Positions 10,326 through 23,379 of a DNA stretch of 64,000 nucleotides are shown in pieces. Below the pieces are notes generated by a model. The model was not told the DNA's origin, did not search any database, and saw nothing but the letters and a program-made list of their open reading frames with translations. This DNA comes from Drechslerella dactyloides (lineage: Eukaryota; Ascomycota; Orbiliomycetes; Orbiliales; Orbiliaceae). Both the position numbers and the translations under genes were made by a program. The DNA lies in assembly GCA_020064725.1 (NCBI GenBank), contig JAGTWJ010000010.1, positions 1,302,001 through 1,366,000 of the forward strand. The letters run 5' to 3'. Position 1 is the stretch's first letter, and every line of letters starts with the position of its first letter.

Positions 10326-12689
10326 ATGTCTGGTATGGCTGCCTCCCTGTTGTCCAATATGTCGTGGCGCCCACGTCTGACAGTTACGAATCTAGAAATT
10401 ACGAGGCAGCGACATGAAGAGCGCATGGCAGAGCGCCGCCGGGGTGCAGGGTAATGATATCACTCATCTCTTCAATTTGCGCATAGCAGCCAAGCTTCTA
10501 ACATCTCAACCGCGATACGTAGTAATCGAGTGGTCACTCAAACCTTCGGCTTCGATCTCCCCTTAATCATCGCGACGCCGCCCGGAGTGCGTGCCCAAAA
10601 GGCGGCTCAGAACGCAGACGCGGCCAAACCTATCGTCGAACAGCCCGTTACCGTCACCAGCGCTCTGGAGCCAATTGCTGAAGCACCGCAACGACGGCAA
10701 TCTGCTCGACGGTCAAGAGGAAGCTCGGTTCCGTCTGGAACTCCTGTGAAGGATGTCGTCGTTGAAAGCGAGGGAAGTTCGAGGAAGCGCCGGAGGTTGG
10801 ATTCTCGCAGCCCGGCAGGTACCGCGTCGTCGAGGAGAAGTGCCTCGATGATAATCGAGGCGACACCCGATATCGAGAGCAATAGTAAGCCAGCCCCGGA
10901 AATCACGACTACGGAAGCCGATCCTAGCCCGATTCCTTCGGAGCCGACGCGAAATACACCAGGTAAGACACTATTGCCCAAATTCGAGGCACGACGACAT
11001 AGATGCTTACATTCGCAGTACTCCGATCCACCCCACGGGTCTCGCCCCGGCGAAGTCTAGCCCCGCCAACATCCTCTGTGGGCCTCTCGTCGCCATCACC
11101 ACTGTCAGCAGAATCCCTCCATCCGCTCGCGAACTCGTCTGTCTCTCCAGAACCGCTACGCTTTATACCCGATCCGCCCGATAGCAAGATTGCGATCACG
11201 CCGGAGACAGCGAAGACCCCAATTGACATGACAATTCTATCTACGCCTCTCGCAGCCGCTACTGGTTTGCGGGCTACGAGAAGGAAGGTTTCGAAGCCTG
11301 CTGTGGCTGCCGTAACGCCTGTTCCTCGGGGGAAGCGCAGGCGCCAACCTAGCCCCGATAAATTCCTGACACCGCCAAAAGGTACAAATCTACAGCACGA
11401 AGGTCTTGAGGACGATCAGGATCCCAATCTCAGCGTAGAGCAGATTGGACGGCATGGTGCCGACGTATCGCAACTCGCAAATGGGCACTCTGGGGTCGAA
11501 CCAGACGTCTCAACCGGGGTAATGGAAGTTGCTGCGTCAGTCCCCAAAAGGAGAGGGAGGAAACCAAAGGCTAAAAAGCCATCGATGGAAATTCCGGTTG
11601 AAGATATACCTATTCAAGAGGAAGAGCCTGTGCTAAGCGACGTCGAGCCCGAAGCCGCAGCAGAGGAGAGTTATGACCAAGTCGTGATAAGTGGGCGGCT
11701 GGAAGAAGCCGGAGAAGATGAAGCTTATGAAGAAGTGGTCGAAGAAGAAGAGGAGGAGGAGCCCATGGATGAAGTCGAAGAGGTCATTGATGAGCCATCT
11801 ACGTCGAGACGACCGCGAAAGCGAAATGCGAACGCTCCACGACGGCCTCGACCACCGGGACCATCAAAACGCCGAAATGAAAACGGAGAACCGAAAGAAA
11901 CTTTCGATATCACTGTCTACCGTATCCCCAAAGGCGGAGATCTCAGTTTCAAGTTCCCGAATAACCCCAACAATATCGATATTATCAACGAGTTCCTCCT
12001 AGAGATCATCGACAAGCAGCTCAATTCGCTTTCTCTCCGTAAGAACGATGAGAAAAATCGTGAAGAGAAAGCTAGGGTGAAGATTCGTGAGGCCGTTGTG
12101 ACAAGCTTCTCAAGCGAGCTAGAGAACCGGATGATTGGCATGGTACAGCAATATCTTATTATCCTCAATCTACGGTCAAGTACTAATAATTCTCGTTTTC
12201 TACAGGCTAGCAAAGCGGATAACATTAAAATGAAGTCTGTCGAGCTGCGACGCTTGCAACGCGAGAAACTGCAACTACGGGACGAGTTGATGCAGATACG
12301 AGAGTCACGTGAAGACGTAGCGCGCCAAATGGACGCAGTCCGCAAGAAACACGAAGAAGGCTCTGAGAAGGCTAATGTAAGCATTTCCTTAACCATTGTC
12401 ATAGTCCAAAAAAATGCTAATACCTTAATAGAGGCAGCAATTCCTCAACGACACTCTAAAACAAATCGGGGCAGCTTTAGAACAAGGGCGTACGCGGCCT
12501 TCCGCTCGTAAGGAAGAAATAATGCCAGCTGCAACTAGTTTAGATGCACTCCTAGCCTCAGTTTCTGAAGATCTCTGTGGTCCCGGAGAAGATCTATCGG
12601 GTGGTGGCGGCAAGGGTATACTAGAGCAAGTAAAGGAGATGAACAGGTTTTTGGAAGCCGCCACAGAAGCACTGCGCAAAGGCCGATGA
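10326..12689 (+). CDS. AME1: Inner kinetochore subunit, CENP-U/Ame1 family
   Basis: Subunit of the COMA part of the CCAN, which links centromeric nucleosomes to the MIS12 complex. Exons 10326-10450, 10523-10962, 11019-12142, 12206-12376 and 12432-12689 give 705 residues. Near the N-terminus an ERRRGAGNR motif followed by FGFDLP matches the short Mis12-binding motif of fungal Ame1. The middle is long, disordered and charged, with an AT-hook-like KRRGRKPK and a run of acidic residues. The C-terminal AME1 domain (FDITVYRIPKGG onward) ends in a coiled coil (LQREKLQLRDELMQIRESRE). The 63-nt intron 12143-12205 keeps the frame open, but it has TACTAAT and CTACAG and removing it restores a gap-free coiled coil. 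The start could also be the ATG at 10425. Confidence 0.88.
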
Positions 12690-15600
12690 CACCATCTTGT
12701 TTCTCGTTGTATGTTTTCCTGCGGATATCTGCAGAAACAAACGGTTTATGCATATACTGGGAGTTTGATACGGATTACGCATGATCATGTGAAGGGCATT
12801 TTTGTCTATCGGGTTTCTCGTTGAGCGTATCGCATTTTTTTTTCTTTCCTTGTTCCTTGCATCGATGGTCTTGCATGCAGGGTATAGCTACCTAGTTGTT
12901 CGGCGAAGTTGGCCGTAGCATAGCCCCTGTCGGGATCTAGATCACAAAAATCCGTGGCGATAGCCTGTGATTCCTTGTATGCATGTCCTGCGGGCCTCGG
13001 TAATAGCTCCAGAATAGGATCTACGTTCGTGATTCTGAATATTACGCCAGGCTACGACGAATAATTATATAATGGCAGATACATGCAGTTGACACCGTTG
13101 TAGACGTCCACGTGCTTACGCGATACGTCGACTTTGAGCTAGATTCCGTCGGATAATACCGAGCGAAAAGAATGCGGCTACAACTTGATCGTGAAATCTT
13201 AACATGACCGGAATACCTGCTTAACAGAAACCTCGAAACCAGCCTTGCTATGAACTCCGAGGTCCGACCAAATTGCAATATTGACGTCAGCATTAGCGTA
13301 TCGATGGGTTCGATCGATTGGTTTTGCATACGAGATCATTCGAATCTACGGGCAGTCCATAGCACGCAAGAAACGTTGCAACAGTTGCAACGCGCAGCGT
13401 AGCATTTCAAATTCCAACTACTCGGCCTCCCGTCGGCCTCTTCGACAGTCGGGTCTGCAACGTATACCGTCCGAGAGTAAAGCACCGACGTTGATAAAGG
13501 GTCGCCTAGACAACCTGCAAGTTTGGTAAGCCTATCGTAGACCTCACCTCGTACCGAGTCACACATGCACGGGTGCTTGCTGAAGCGAATGGCAACGGAC
13601 ATATGTATAGATGCATACATGACTCGACTCGCAATGTACCGCAGCGCAGCATCTACATCAATAGATGGCTGTAGGCGTGACTCCGAGGTAAACTCTGCAG
13701 TTTCTCCGACAGCTAGCCCTTCGCTCCATGCTTGGGAGACGCAATCACGGATCCTGGAGCGTCATAGACGCATATGCATGATGTTCGCATCTGCATATGA
13801 GATGCCGAGTCCGTCCAAGAGCAGCGTGTATCCATGGCACAGGATCTGTTTCGGGGAGATTATAGATTCATAGATCGATCGCCGAGCCGTCGAGATAGGC
13901 ATGCGAATACGGAGCCTACGAGCCAAGGCAAGATTGGTCTAAATTTGTGATACTATGCTATCAACGGCACCTAGGTAGCTAGCTGATATCAACGACTAGA
14001 GATTTGCAGAGGCAGTTAGTTAGAGGCTTGTGATTTATCGCGGCCTGCGTTCGGTTCGGCTGATATGATGCATGCGCAGTCTGTCCCCCCCGTCGGCCAT
14101 TCATATGCTTGCATGTCGACATCGTATTATATGTAAAGTTAATTTCGATGTGCGCGTACGGAAGGATCGCGATTCCGATCGCTGCTGACTCGTTCAGGAA
14201 TTTATATTCCCATAGAAGAGCGTCGACAAAGATGCCGAGGTAAATATCCTTCAGCGACGAGCTGGACATTGTCCGCCACCGACGATGAGTCTGCCGTGGC
14301 CAGATCGAGCGCAGGGGGTCTAGAAACGTAACCCACACGAGGCGGGATCGACATCGACCATACGACTCAGCCCGAGCGCTCCTTTCTACTTGCCCTTTAT
14401 TTTCTTTTGCTCGGCTCGTTTCCTGTCTTTCGTGAATCTCATAATTCGAAGGTTACACATACACGATTGTGAGTCGCACAAGATCAAATCTGACGTACGT
14501 TACGGCCTGGCGACAGCCTGGTATAGTGCTCACAAGCTGGCGAATAAGTAGCAAGGGGGAAAGACCGGGGGGACGGTACAAGCGAGGCAACCGACGTACG
14601 GCCGGAGAGTACACCCGAATAGTAGCAGCAGCGAGTCTCGCTTGATGATGCCGGAGGCCTGGGAGTGGTTGCATCTGCAGGAGGCGACGGCGGAGTAGCA
14701 CGTTGAACAGTGGGGTTAAGTAGGTATACAGCAGGCGGTCCGGCGGGGTTATTTGCGCCAGTCAAATGAGCAGAGCTAACATAAGCTTGTTTGCCCTACT
14801 GCTCACTTGGTCCCCGAGCAGGCCGGCTGACTGAGGAAGCACAAGACTTTAGGCTCTGGGTCAGAAAAGGAGATCTCGCAGATTGCAGCATGGCAGTCTC
14901 GGGGGCGGCATGCAGTCAAAGGTTGGGCCAAACGTTTCCCATTTTGTGTCCTATACCGGGTCCGCACACATAGTCTCTGGGACTTTGATGTATACCCGGG
15001 TAGAACGACGGAGTATCCTAGGAGGAGAGCTGAATGGATGTAGATCCCGGAATTGCATGATCATGGGATATCCTAAGTTTGCTCTACATGGGTCAAGATG
15101 CATATGCGCATATGTTCAAAGTATAGATTGTGCAAAAGACATGCGTTATGCGATACGCACCCGGGGTCGTGTAAAAGTCGGCATATGCATCTTCTAAATG
15201 CCTAGGCTGTAATTGATGATCACGCTCCAGATATTTTTCCATTCAGACGAATAGGAAAACTGCCGAATTTAGAACAGCGTCAATGTTTGCAGTCCGTCAG
15301 CCGGACTTGAGACGCAGCAGCCTCGCTGGCAGCTTGCTTGGCCATTGAAGTAAGTTCAGGGCCCTGTCAATATAACGTTAGTCAGTCCTTTACAATTGGC
15401 GCCCGCATCCGCACATGATGTTAAGTAGATGTGACTAACTTGCATTTTTGCTGCTTCACTTGGGCTGGAATTCAGCAAGTTCGGAGCTCGTGTGAACGTC
15501 GGCGTGTCGTGACGAGCTCCCGGATCCCGGCGCTGCTGCATGTTTTGATGAATGTGAAGACCGAAACGTTAACGTTCAAACTCTCATATGATAATAAGGG

Positions 15601-18600
15601 GCCTTCGACAGGCCCGTGCGTATATGTCTTAATGTAGATGCGTGTAACTATAGCTTCCTAGAGGTGGCGAATGCTGTAGCGAGCTGATAGTCTCCAGGAT
15701 CGCGTGTCTGAATCAATGCACGCAGTAAAGTGCAGCGCAGTGCAATTGGCTAATCCATCGCCGCGCTACTTCACCCAGTGAAATCCATAGGATACTAATA
15801 TTACGTAAGGATGTAGTTTCTCGGATATAATTTTGCAGTGTTGAGAAACATTCATCTACAGACTTGTCGACATTATTGTATAGACAACCATGGCAAACGC
15901 CACACATGTTAACAGAGAATATGTAACTCGGATAAATTAATTTGCCAAGCTGAATCAAATTGTAAAGGAAACGAAAGACAATGTAGTACATATCAATACA
16001 TCTCCATCGAATTATATATACGCATCTTCGATGTGTCCGTCCGTCCGCGCATAACTAGGTTATAACGTTTGCAAATATACAGCTGGAAATCAGGGGAGGG
16101 TTCAGCTGCCTAGATGAGGCATCACGGACGCACCTCGGCATAAGCTATTCAGATACCATAATATCCTGTCGGTCGAACGGGCGGACGGATAGGTGTAGAT
16201 GCAAGAATATTGATGCTGTGACGTCCATTTCGCGACATCATGATCAACATAGACGGCATCGGATTCAGATTCAGCGGTGGACAGCGGCGTGCCCGACTTC
16301 ACAGCCCCGCGAGGTCCTTGAGAGCGCTTAGGCGAGTCTCGGCCACTGACTGCACCCTGGTCAAATGCGCGCTCAAAGTCCACTCGGTACCACGGTTCAT
16401 GTCTGTATGTCCGAATTTACAAACGTACGTGTAGCGAGGCACGTATACCCGGATCCTCGCAGGGGATAGATTAATTCGTGGATATATCAGATCGTGGTAT
16501 AGCTATACAGTCAATCCATGCTTGCGTTACATGGGAAAGAAAAGCGTAAAAACAAAAGGACAGGGCAGGACGTAAGTTTCGCAGCGATAGCTCAAGGTGG
16601 TATTTGGCGTTATGTATCGGATTGTAAGGCAAAAAATGGCTGGTCGACCGTTTGTTGTGCTACGTGCACCGTACGATTTGGCAGGCGAAAATGCGTCTAG
16701 TCCATCGAAGTGCATGCAGCCCTACCAAGAGATCTTGACTGCTATCCCGCAAATTGGTTCTAAAAATGTAAAAGGAACTGCATGCGTGAATATTACAATT
16801 CGTGGGCATTCCTCGCGCGTTTTGAATATAGTCTCGGGACGCTGGCCCTGCCAACTGGACTATCTCCAACTAATTTGCAGTGCGAGGTACCGGTTGAAAC
16901 AACTTATTTCAGCCCATCACTTTTTGAAAATTGGCACTGACTCGTGGTTTGGTCAGCAGTTGCGATAATTTATCCTGCGGCAAGTTCCTTCCAGATGGAC
17001 CGGGCACCAAAGAGGTCTAGTTGCATTCTGTTAGCTTCGTGCCCATCAAGGAATTCTGGCCGTTTCGGACTGCCGGAGAAGCTCGTACTTACCAGTCGCC
17101 GGGTTTCTCGCGAATCTAAATTCTCCGTCCAATGCGTTAGTCATGCAGATATCTTTGATCTTCTGCGTGTTTGATTCGACGAGCTGCCCTAAGCTTCCGG
17201 GCTCAACACCAGCGAGCTAGGGATATCACATTTTGTCTCCTGTTTCAAATGTGGTTGAGAGCCTAGTAAAGCCAATAAATGAAGTAGATACGCGTACCCG
17301 AAGGTTTTTCTCCTCGGGAATTTCAAGCGGCCGCCTTATTCGAGAAAAATCAGGATGCTTGAGGTCAGGGAGGGATGATATCGAGGCTTGTGGAAAAATT
17401 TGGGCATCCGGGGGGCAGGGAAATGATGTCAAAGCTGAAAACTTCTCACAGAAGCAATCATTTGTGGTAGGCATTATTAATTCGGACTATGCATTTGCGG
17501 ACAATGGCTACTTAGTTATGCGTACTCGGTACGGGTAGGTACAATTTAGTGCTATCTTGCGTCCAGTTCGCAAAAGGCAGCATCCTTGTCGAGGGTCGGG
17601 TCGAGTCTACCTGTAAACCACAATGACCAATCCGCCCACGGCCGCAAAAGCAATGAGACAAGAAAAAAATTGCCCCGCCATTCGGTCCTGGGATGTTTCC
17701 CGACCTTGTCACTCGTTGTCGTTTATGAAATCCTATGCTTGGTGCGGTATATGGTTGCACAAAACAGTCCTGTCCGCCAATTACCCGGATCCTGCAAACT
17801 CTGGGCCCAGAACACCGATAGAGCTCCGAATTCTGGCGAAAAGGTGTTGAGATCTGAAAATTTTGCAACTGATAACCAAGTGGGCCCGATTTTGCGATAG
17901 AAGCAGGAGCTGTCTTCGATTGATATTCTCGACGGCGAAAGACAATGACATGGTTTATGAGTGGGTCTTCTCCGTGTGAGAGAAACTTTAAATCCGACAG
18001 CCTCGAGCTAACCTGACACGGGCTCTGCGAGAATGGATCTGGAGATCTCGATTGCACTGTGCTCCCCGGTCCTCCATAGTCTCATGAGCCAGCTCGGGCT
18101 GGTGCTGCATCTCGGTCAGATAATGAACGAAGGAGCGAGTGTTTGTGGGCAAACAATTCAGCTGAGTGAATGCGAATGCCTGTGCGTCCAGAGGCAAGTA
18201 ACCACATGTCTGAGGCGTGCCCGAGGGAGCATATATAAAGGTCTGCTAAGAATCGCAGTTTAGCGGCCTGGCTGTTGAATGGTTCTCGGAAAGGCCTCGC
18301 CGCTCATCCTGACCCACCAGACTCGCCGTCGCTGCCTCCGATTCACGGCTTCGACCTTCGCAAAGAGGGAGAGTATCCTGCTGACAGGGTCCGGAAGCTC
18401 CATCCCCGTCTGGTGCATGCATTCATGCACGCCGTCCTGTGGGGAGTGGCAAGGACCCAGAGAAATCCACATCCGTTCTGATTCGATTTCCAGTTCCATG
18501 CACCTCGCTGCACCGCACCGCACCGCACCTGCCCAAGCACTGTCCAGCACTGGGCACTAGTTATCCTGTCTCCGTGCCTTGTCCCGCACGAGCAAGTCTG

Positions 18601-19025
18601 TCCAGCGGTATTATTACTACGAGCATCCAGCGCGCCTACGTCAGCAGCCGCAAGTGCCTCTCGTGCAGACTAATTTTCTTTTCCTTTCCTCACAGACGCA
18701 TATTAAATCATAAAATTAGCTTGCTTGCTTACCGGTGCACGCTTCATTCCGATAACCCGGGTTCTTCTTCCTGCACAACTTCATCATCGCGTTCCACGTC
18801 GTCCGCTCTTTGCCTAGGGCCTGGAATACAGTCGGGACGGTACCAATAGACGTCCGATGTGATATATAATCGCAGTGCTGCAGACACATCAAGCTCGCGT
18901 TCGATCGATTGTTGGGAGAAGGTTGCGGCAAGCGGAGAGAATCAATTGCAGACCAGGCTGCATGCCCACGTTGGATCGCCCGGTCGAATTGAACCAACCG
19001 CACAACACCACGCAAACCGCTCGCC
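12690..19025. other. 6.3-kb gene-poor region
   Basis: I find no convincing gene in this stretch. Open frames here (for example 17512-18057 minus, 181 codons, and 16597-16968 plus) start from non-ATG codons, match nothing I recognise and show no paired splice sites. Short GC-rich simple repeats occur near 18507-18530 (caccg units). The last kilobase is the likely promoter and leader of the Zn2Cys6 gene. The size is unusual compared with the compact blocks on either side. Confidence 0.5.
18232..18240 (+). promoter_or_regulatory. Possible TATA box upstream of the Zn2Cys6 gene
   Basis: TATATAAAG is a good TATA match in the same direction as the transcription factor gene, whose start codon is 786 bp downstream. 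This would imply a long 5' leader, which is common for fungal regulators. No transcript evidence is available. Confidence 0.3.
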
Positions 19026-21430
19026 ATGTCCCAGGTCACCCGCCATGTGCGCACCCGCACCGGTACGTTACGTCTGTTGGAATGCTGAATAATGTTGGAA
19101 CGTTGGTTTAGCCTTATGGCTCTGTCGTGGCGTTTTTCTGTACCCAAAGTTTCTGCGAGCCATATGGTGTTCGTCCTGTTCGGCTTCAGCGATTGCTAAC
19201 GCCCTCTTAACTTTTGTGCACAGGGTGCTGGACATGTCGCTTCCGCAAAAAGAAGTGCGACGAAGCCCGCCCGGCCTGCGAGCAGTGCTCTCACCTGCGG
19301 CTGATATGCGACGGCTACGATGCCCAGCCCATCTGGATGAAAGATCAAGCCAAGGCGACTGAGAAGAAGAAGGAGATCAAGACTCAGATGGTTAGGCGCA
19401 GTAGGAGGAGAAAGAAGAGCCAGCTGACGTCGAATAAGGCGGAGATACCCTCGCAGAAGCCCAAGTCGCCCCCGAAAACATCGCCAACTCAGCCGACCGG
19501 CGGCAACAGTAGCCAAGATGGCGCTTTCGGGTCAGCGAAACACCTTCCCGCCCTTCCTATCCCCATGAGCGTGGACGACCATGACTTCACGGGGAGATTC
19601 CAAACATCGTCGCCGGAGGATTCCGGTTCTTCGGAACTTTCGTCCTTCAATATGACGAGAATGCATTGGGCCGTGAACTTGCCAAGTTCGCACCCCACAA
19701 GTCACGCGTCGCCGCGTACAAACTGCACTCTCACATCGAAGGAATCCACTCGAGCGACTTCGGTCGAGGACACCATAAAAGAGGAGGATGAATACGACGA
19801 CCAAGAGATGGACGTTCCGGACTCAGCCGACTCGTCGACCGATACCGAACTAGTGCCCTACGCAGCCCAGATACCTATCATCTCCACCTTCCGCTTCAAT
19901 GACCTGCAGATACAAACCGACAAGAAACTAGATATAAATCTCGCAAGCTTATACCTGCGAAGTATCTTCGGCGTCACATATCGGGCACTATCCGATGAAC
20001 AGGTGTTCCGGTACAACGATGCTCTCATCCTGCCAATGTTCAAGGATAACAAATCCTTCCTACACGGCTGCCTCAGCAGCACGGCTCTTCATTTGACGGC
20101 GACAAACATCTCTGAGACACAACGGAAAGGTCTTGTCACCGAAGTTTACCGTCATCGACAGAAGAGTCTAAAGTCGCTCAAGGCGCAGGTTGCAAATAGC
20201 GCCAACGACGAAGAACGTATCAAGATCGCTGCTACAGTCTGCGCCCTCATCTCATTCGACGTCTTTTCGCGGAGAACGGACTGGCGAGTCCACGTTAAGG
20301 CGGCAACGGACTGTATTGTCCTTTTGAACTGGTGCCAGCGGCGGCCAACCCATCCTGGCCAATGGTTCATCTATTCTCGCGTCCTATGGCTGGACATCTT
20401 GTCTTCGCTTACCACGGGCGAGAAACCGGTTTTCTCAGACTTCTACCGGAGCATTTTATTCCTTCCACCCGAGGCGCGGAGCAGCGTCAATGGTCTCGGG
20501 CAGATGATGGGATGTGAAGATTCCGTGCTATATTTGATATCCGAAATCACGTGCTTGGAACACTGGAAGTTCGAGAATCTGTCATCTAAGCCATGGCTGG
20601 AGGTGCATGAGGAACTTGTTCGCCGAGCCATCGCCTTGGATAAAGAGCTTAAACGACTGACAATCACCGACCTGTCGAACCAAAAGTCCCACCGTCGCTC
20701 GGAATACGGATGCTGGAGCTACAATTCTGTCGATGCGTCCCCGCAAGACGACAACGACATGGACTCGGTAGGCACTGATTTCGGCGACGACACTGACCTG
20801 GACTCGGACTTTGGCGAAGATGGCGATGACGATGACATCTCATACGTCGACGAGGACCCTCCCGAGGAAATCGACGAAGTCGTCGATGAAATCGTCCGAC
20901 GAAATTCCAACTTCGCAGGTCCCGAAAGGCTGTATCGACAAAGCCCGAAGCCAGCTCCCACACAGCACGAAACCGATGGGACTGAAGTGTTCGCTGCAGA
21001 AAGTACGAACAAGTTGATTGAAGATCGCGGAACGTTTAAGAAGGCAGTGACGGAGGCGTTCAGAATCATGGCAAGAGTATATCTGCGCGTTGTGACGTAT
21101 GGCTTCAACTCGTACGATGCAGACTCACAGGCTCTCTTGCAAGAACTCCTAGCCGTGATCGATTTCATCCCGAATCTATACATGGGCTTTGAGCGCTCTA
21201 TCATCTCTCCCCTGTTAATCGTCGGTTCGCTTGCGATCAATCCTGGCCATCAGCAGATTTTATCGACGCGATTAAAGAAGACACCGCACATGGCAAAGTA
21301 CGGCAACTTGGGCAACGTGGACAAAATTCTGACAGAGATCTGGTCTCGTCCTTGGGCACCAGATCCTCGGCAACCCGTGCCTTGGCGTCAAGTCATGGTG
21401 GAGAAGGGCTGGGAATACCTGATGGTTTGA
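19026..21430 (+). CDS. Zn2Cys6 fungal transcription factor
   Basis: Two exons, 19026-19062 (only 37 nt) and 19224-21430, give 747 residues. The intron of 161 nt splits the codon just before the first zinc ligand. The binuclear cluster is at residues 14-41: C14, C17, C24, C31, C34 and C41 (CX2CX6CX6CX2CX6C), with the basic run RFRKKK after C17, preceded by a basic N-terminal arm. A lysine-rich nuclear localisation segment (RRSRRRKKSQ) follows. From about residue 220 to the end the sequence resembles the Fungal_trans_2 type of regulatory domain, interrupted by an acidic insert (DDNDMDSVGTDFGDDTD...) that could activate transcription. It acts as a nuclear DNA-binding regulator; target genes and ligand are unknown, and no metabolic cluster adjoins it. 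Confidence 0.92.
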
Positions 21431-22799
21431 TGCCTTGCCCTTGGTCTAGCATGTGATTATTCACGCCCTCGGCGCATCTACGACGACGGGGGGGATCGGG
21501 TCTGGTTCACGAGACAATGTGATTAACGTGCACCGGGTGTTCTACACTCATAGCTATATCATGTCAGCGTCCCGAAAGAGAACAAGCGGCCAACGAAGCC
21601 GTTGCATTCAGCTTACAGCCGTTTTCGTCTGGGCCTCGCTTCTTTTACCTTTACTTTATTTTAATATTTTTTTCTCCCGAGCGATGTCTCGTTTATTTGC
21701 ACGGTGGGAAACTCATAATACCCTGGCGTAATTACTTGGACTGCTAGCTGTACTTTGCTATTGCTATTTCTTTTTACTATGTTGCCCATACAATCATCCT
21801 TTGTTCACACCTCTCCTCCCTTTTGTCTTAGTATCAGTGCACTGGAGACGAGAGGTTGATATCTCTTTCGGTGCCAATTGTGCACGCATCCACCTGCTAC
21901 GTTCCTCTGCACCTATGCAGCGGGACCGTGAGCAGCTATACCTGCATACGATTGGTCTCGCAACCACATACGATCGATTAGTATAGATGTAACTGTTGCG
22001 CATGCATGTGAAAAGCCTGATTCGCGCATGTTGAATATTCTACCTCTTACAGGAATTACGAAAAATTTCATAAGTCACCGTGGTACCGCCGTAGATAGAG
22101 TAGGCTCGCACAACTACCACCCTGCGCATAATACATGGGACTATATATAATACACTGACATATAATGTCTTTGATTGGTTTAGGCGGAGGGCTCCCTAGT
22201 CTGTTGACAAAAACAGAAGTTGCATGCGAGATTTAAACACTGTCTGAGCGCCACGCGACAGATGGCGAGCTAGACAATTCAATTCAACGAAAAGATGAAC
22301 TCGGAACTTCCTATACATGGAAGTCAGAAGCATAATGCAGCTGGAAAGCGGATAGGGCTACAAGACGGGTAGACCACTATTTTTGGTAACAGGGGGTGGT
22401 GGACCATATATAATCTAGAGTCAGCCGCGGGGTTCGCGAAATTTCGAAAAGTCTTGGAACGAAATATCACAAAAACAACACAGACGGCCGATTACTGGAT
22501 CTAGATAGTTCTAGGTATGAGCTCAAGGGGTGACATGAAAACGGTAATCAGAAATGGCAGTCACTTGAATCCTATGTCCTCGCGATCAATGGAGAGATAA
22601 AGGAAAGTAGTAGCCATCGCATATATGATTGTGACTAATCCCGCCTGTCAATAGACGTTCAGATCTTATCCGCATATTTCCATGCAAACAGCAAGAGCAG
22701 ACGCAGATATTTTTTAGCCGACGAAAAGCGTCTTCGAAGTCGACGCTGTAGTGGAGCCGATCGACCAGTGCGTCAAAATTTTGTGCGACAACCTGTCTA
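21431..22799. other. Intergenic, 3' side of the Zn2Cys6 gene
   Basis: T-rich tracts just after the stop codon (21640-21680) probably belong to the 3' untranslated region. Beyond that I see no gene, only short frames on both strands. Confidence 0.45.
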
Positions 22800-23021
22800 A
22801 GCAACTTCCCAAGACTCTCCGGCTGGGAGACCTGCCATATTCCTGATAACGGTGCTGATAACATTGGCGACTTCTTGCGACACTTCCTCCCTAGGGGCTT
22901 TCTCCTCGGACCTCTTGGGCGCTGCAACGGCGCCATCTTCCTCGGCGTCTGGGCCTAGTGCGACGTGAACTTAGCAAATTTCGTTCTTCGCGTTCATAGA
23001 AACCCAAACCTTGGAGACTTT
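22800..23021 (-). pseudogene. Possible remnant of a decayed gene
   Basis: One minus-strand frame reads KVSKVWVSMNAKNEIC, then a TAA, then a protein-like stretch including RSEEKAPREEVSQEV and VISTVIRNMAGLPAGESWE before another stop. At that point a neighbouring frame continues sensibly (RQVVAQNFDALVDRL, then FEDAFRRLKN). The pattern suggests a coding sequence broken by a stop and a frameshift. It may be the 3' part of the larger remnant just upstream. No family recognised; chance cannot be ruled out. Confidence 0.3.
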
Positions 23022-23379
23022 GGTTTTGCTGTTTGTCGCAAGTGGAGACAGTTAGCGGCTTGTGCAGGATATTCACGGGCTACGGTGTATCGAGACACCT
23101 ACTATATTGAGCCGTCATATTTAACGATCTATAGGTGCATGAACGGCCCGGTGAGCTCATCACTCGCAAATGTCAACGGCCCGAGTGCTGCGCTGCCGGA
23201 TCGCGGCGAGAAGCACACTCCTAGGCGTTTCTGTCACAATTGGCAGACTGCAAGTTACGATCGCATCAACCCATAATGCGACCCTGGTACTGCCCTTCAA
23301 AGGCGCTGTAACAATGCTATCCACATTATACGGGATGGTGTCCTTATACACACCCGTTAATTGATCATACCTTATTGGC

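Noticed and set aside
9487..10380. 297-codon plus-strand frame opposite the CHCH gene
   Set aside because: Antisense to a gene with clear twin CX9C motifs and a supported intron; no protein-like pattern.
14484..14765. Pro-rich 93-codon minus-strand frame
   Set aside because: Begins at TTG with no ATG in frame and simple composition; too weak to call a gene.
17512..18057. 181-codon minus-strand frame in the gene desert
   Set aside because: Starts from a non-ATG codon, has no recognisable motif and no partner exons.
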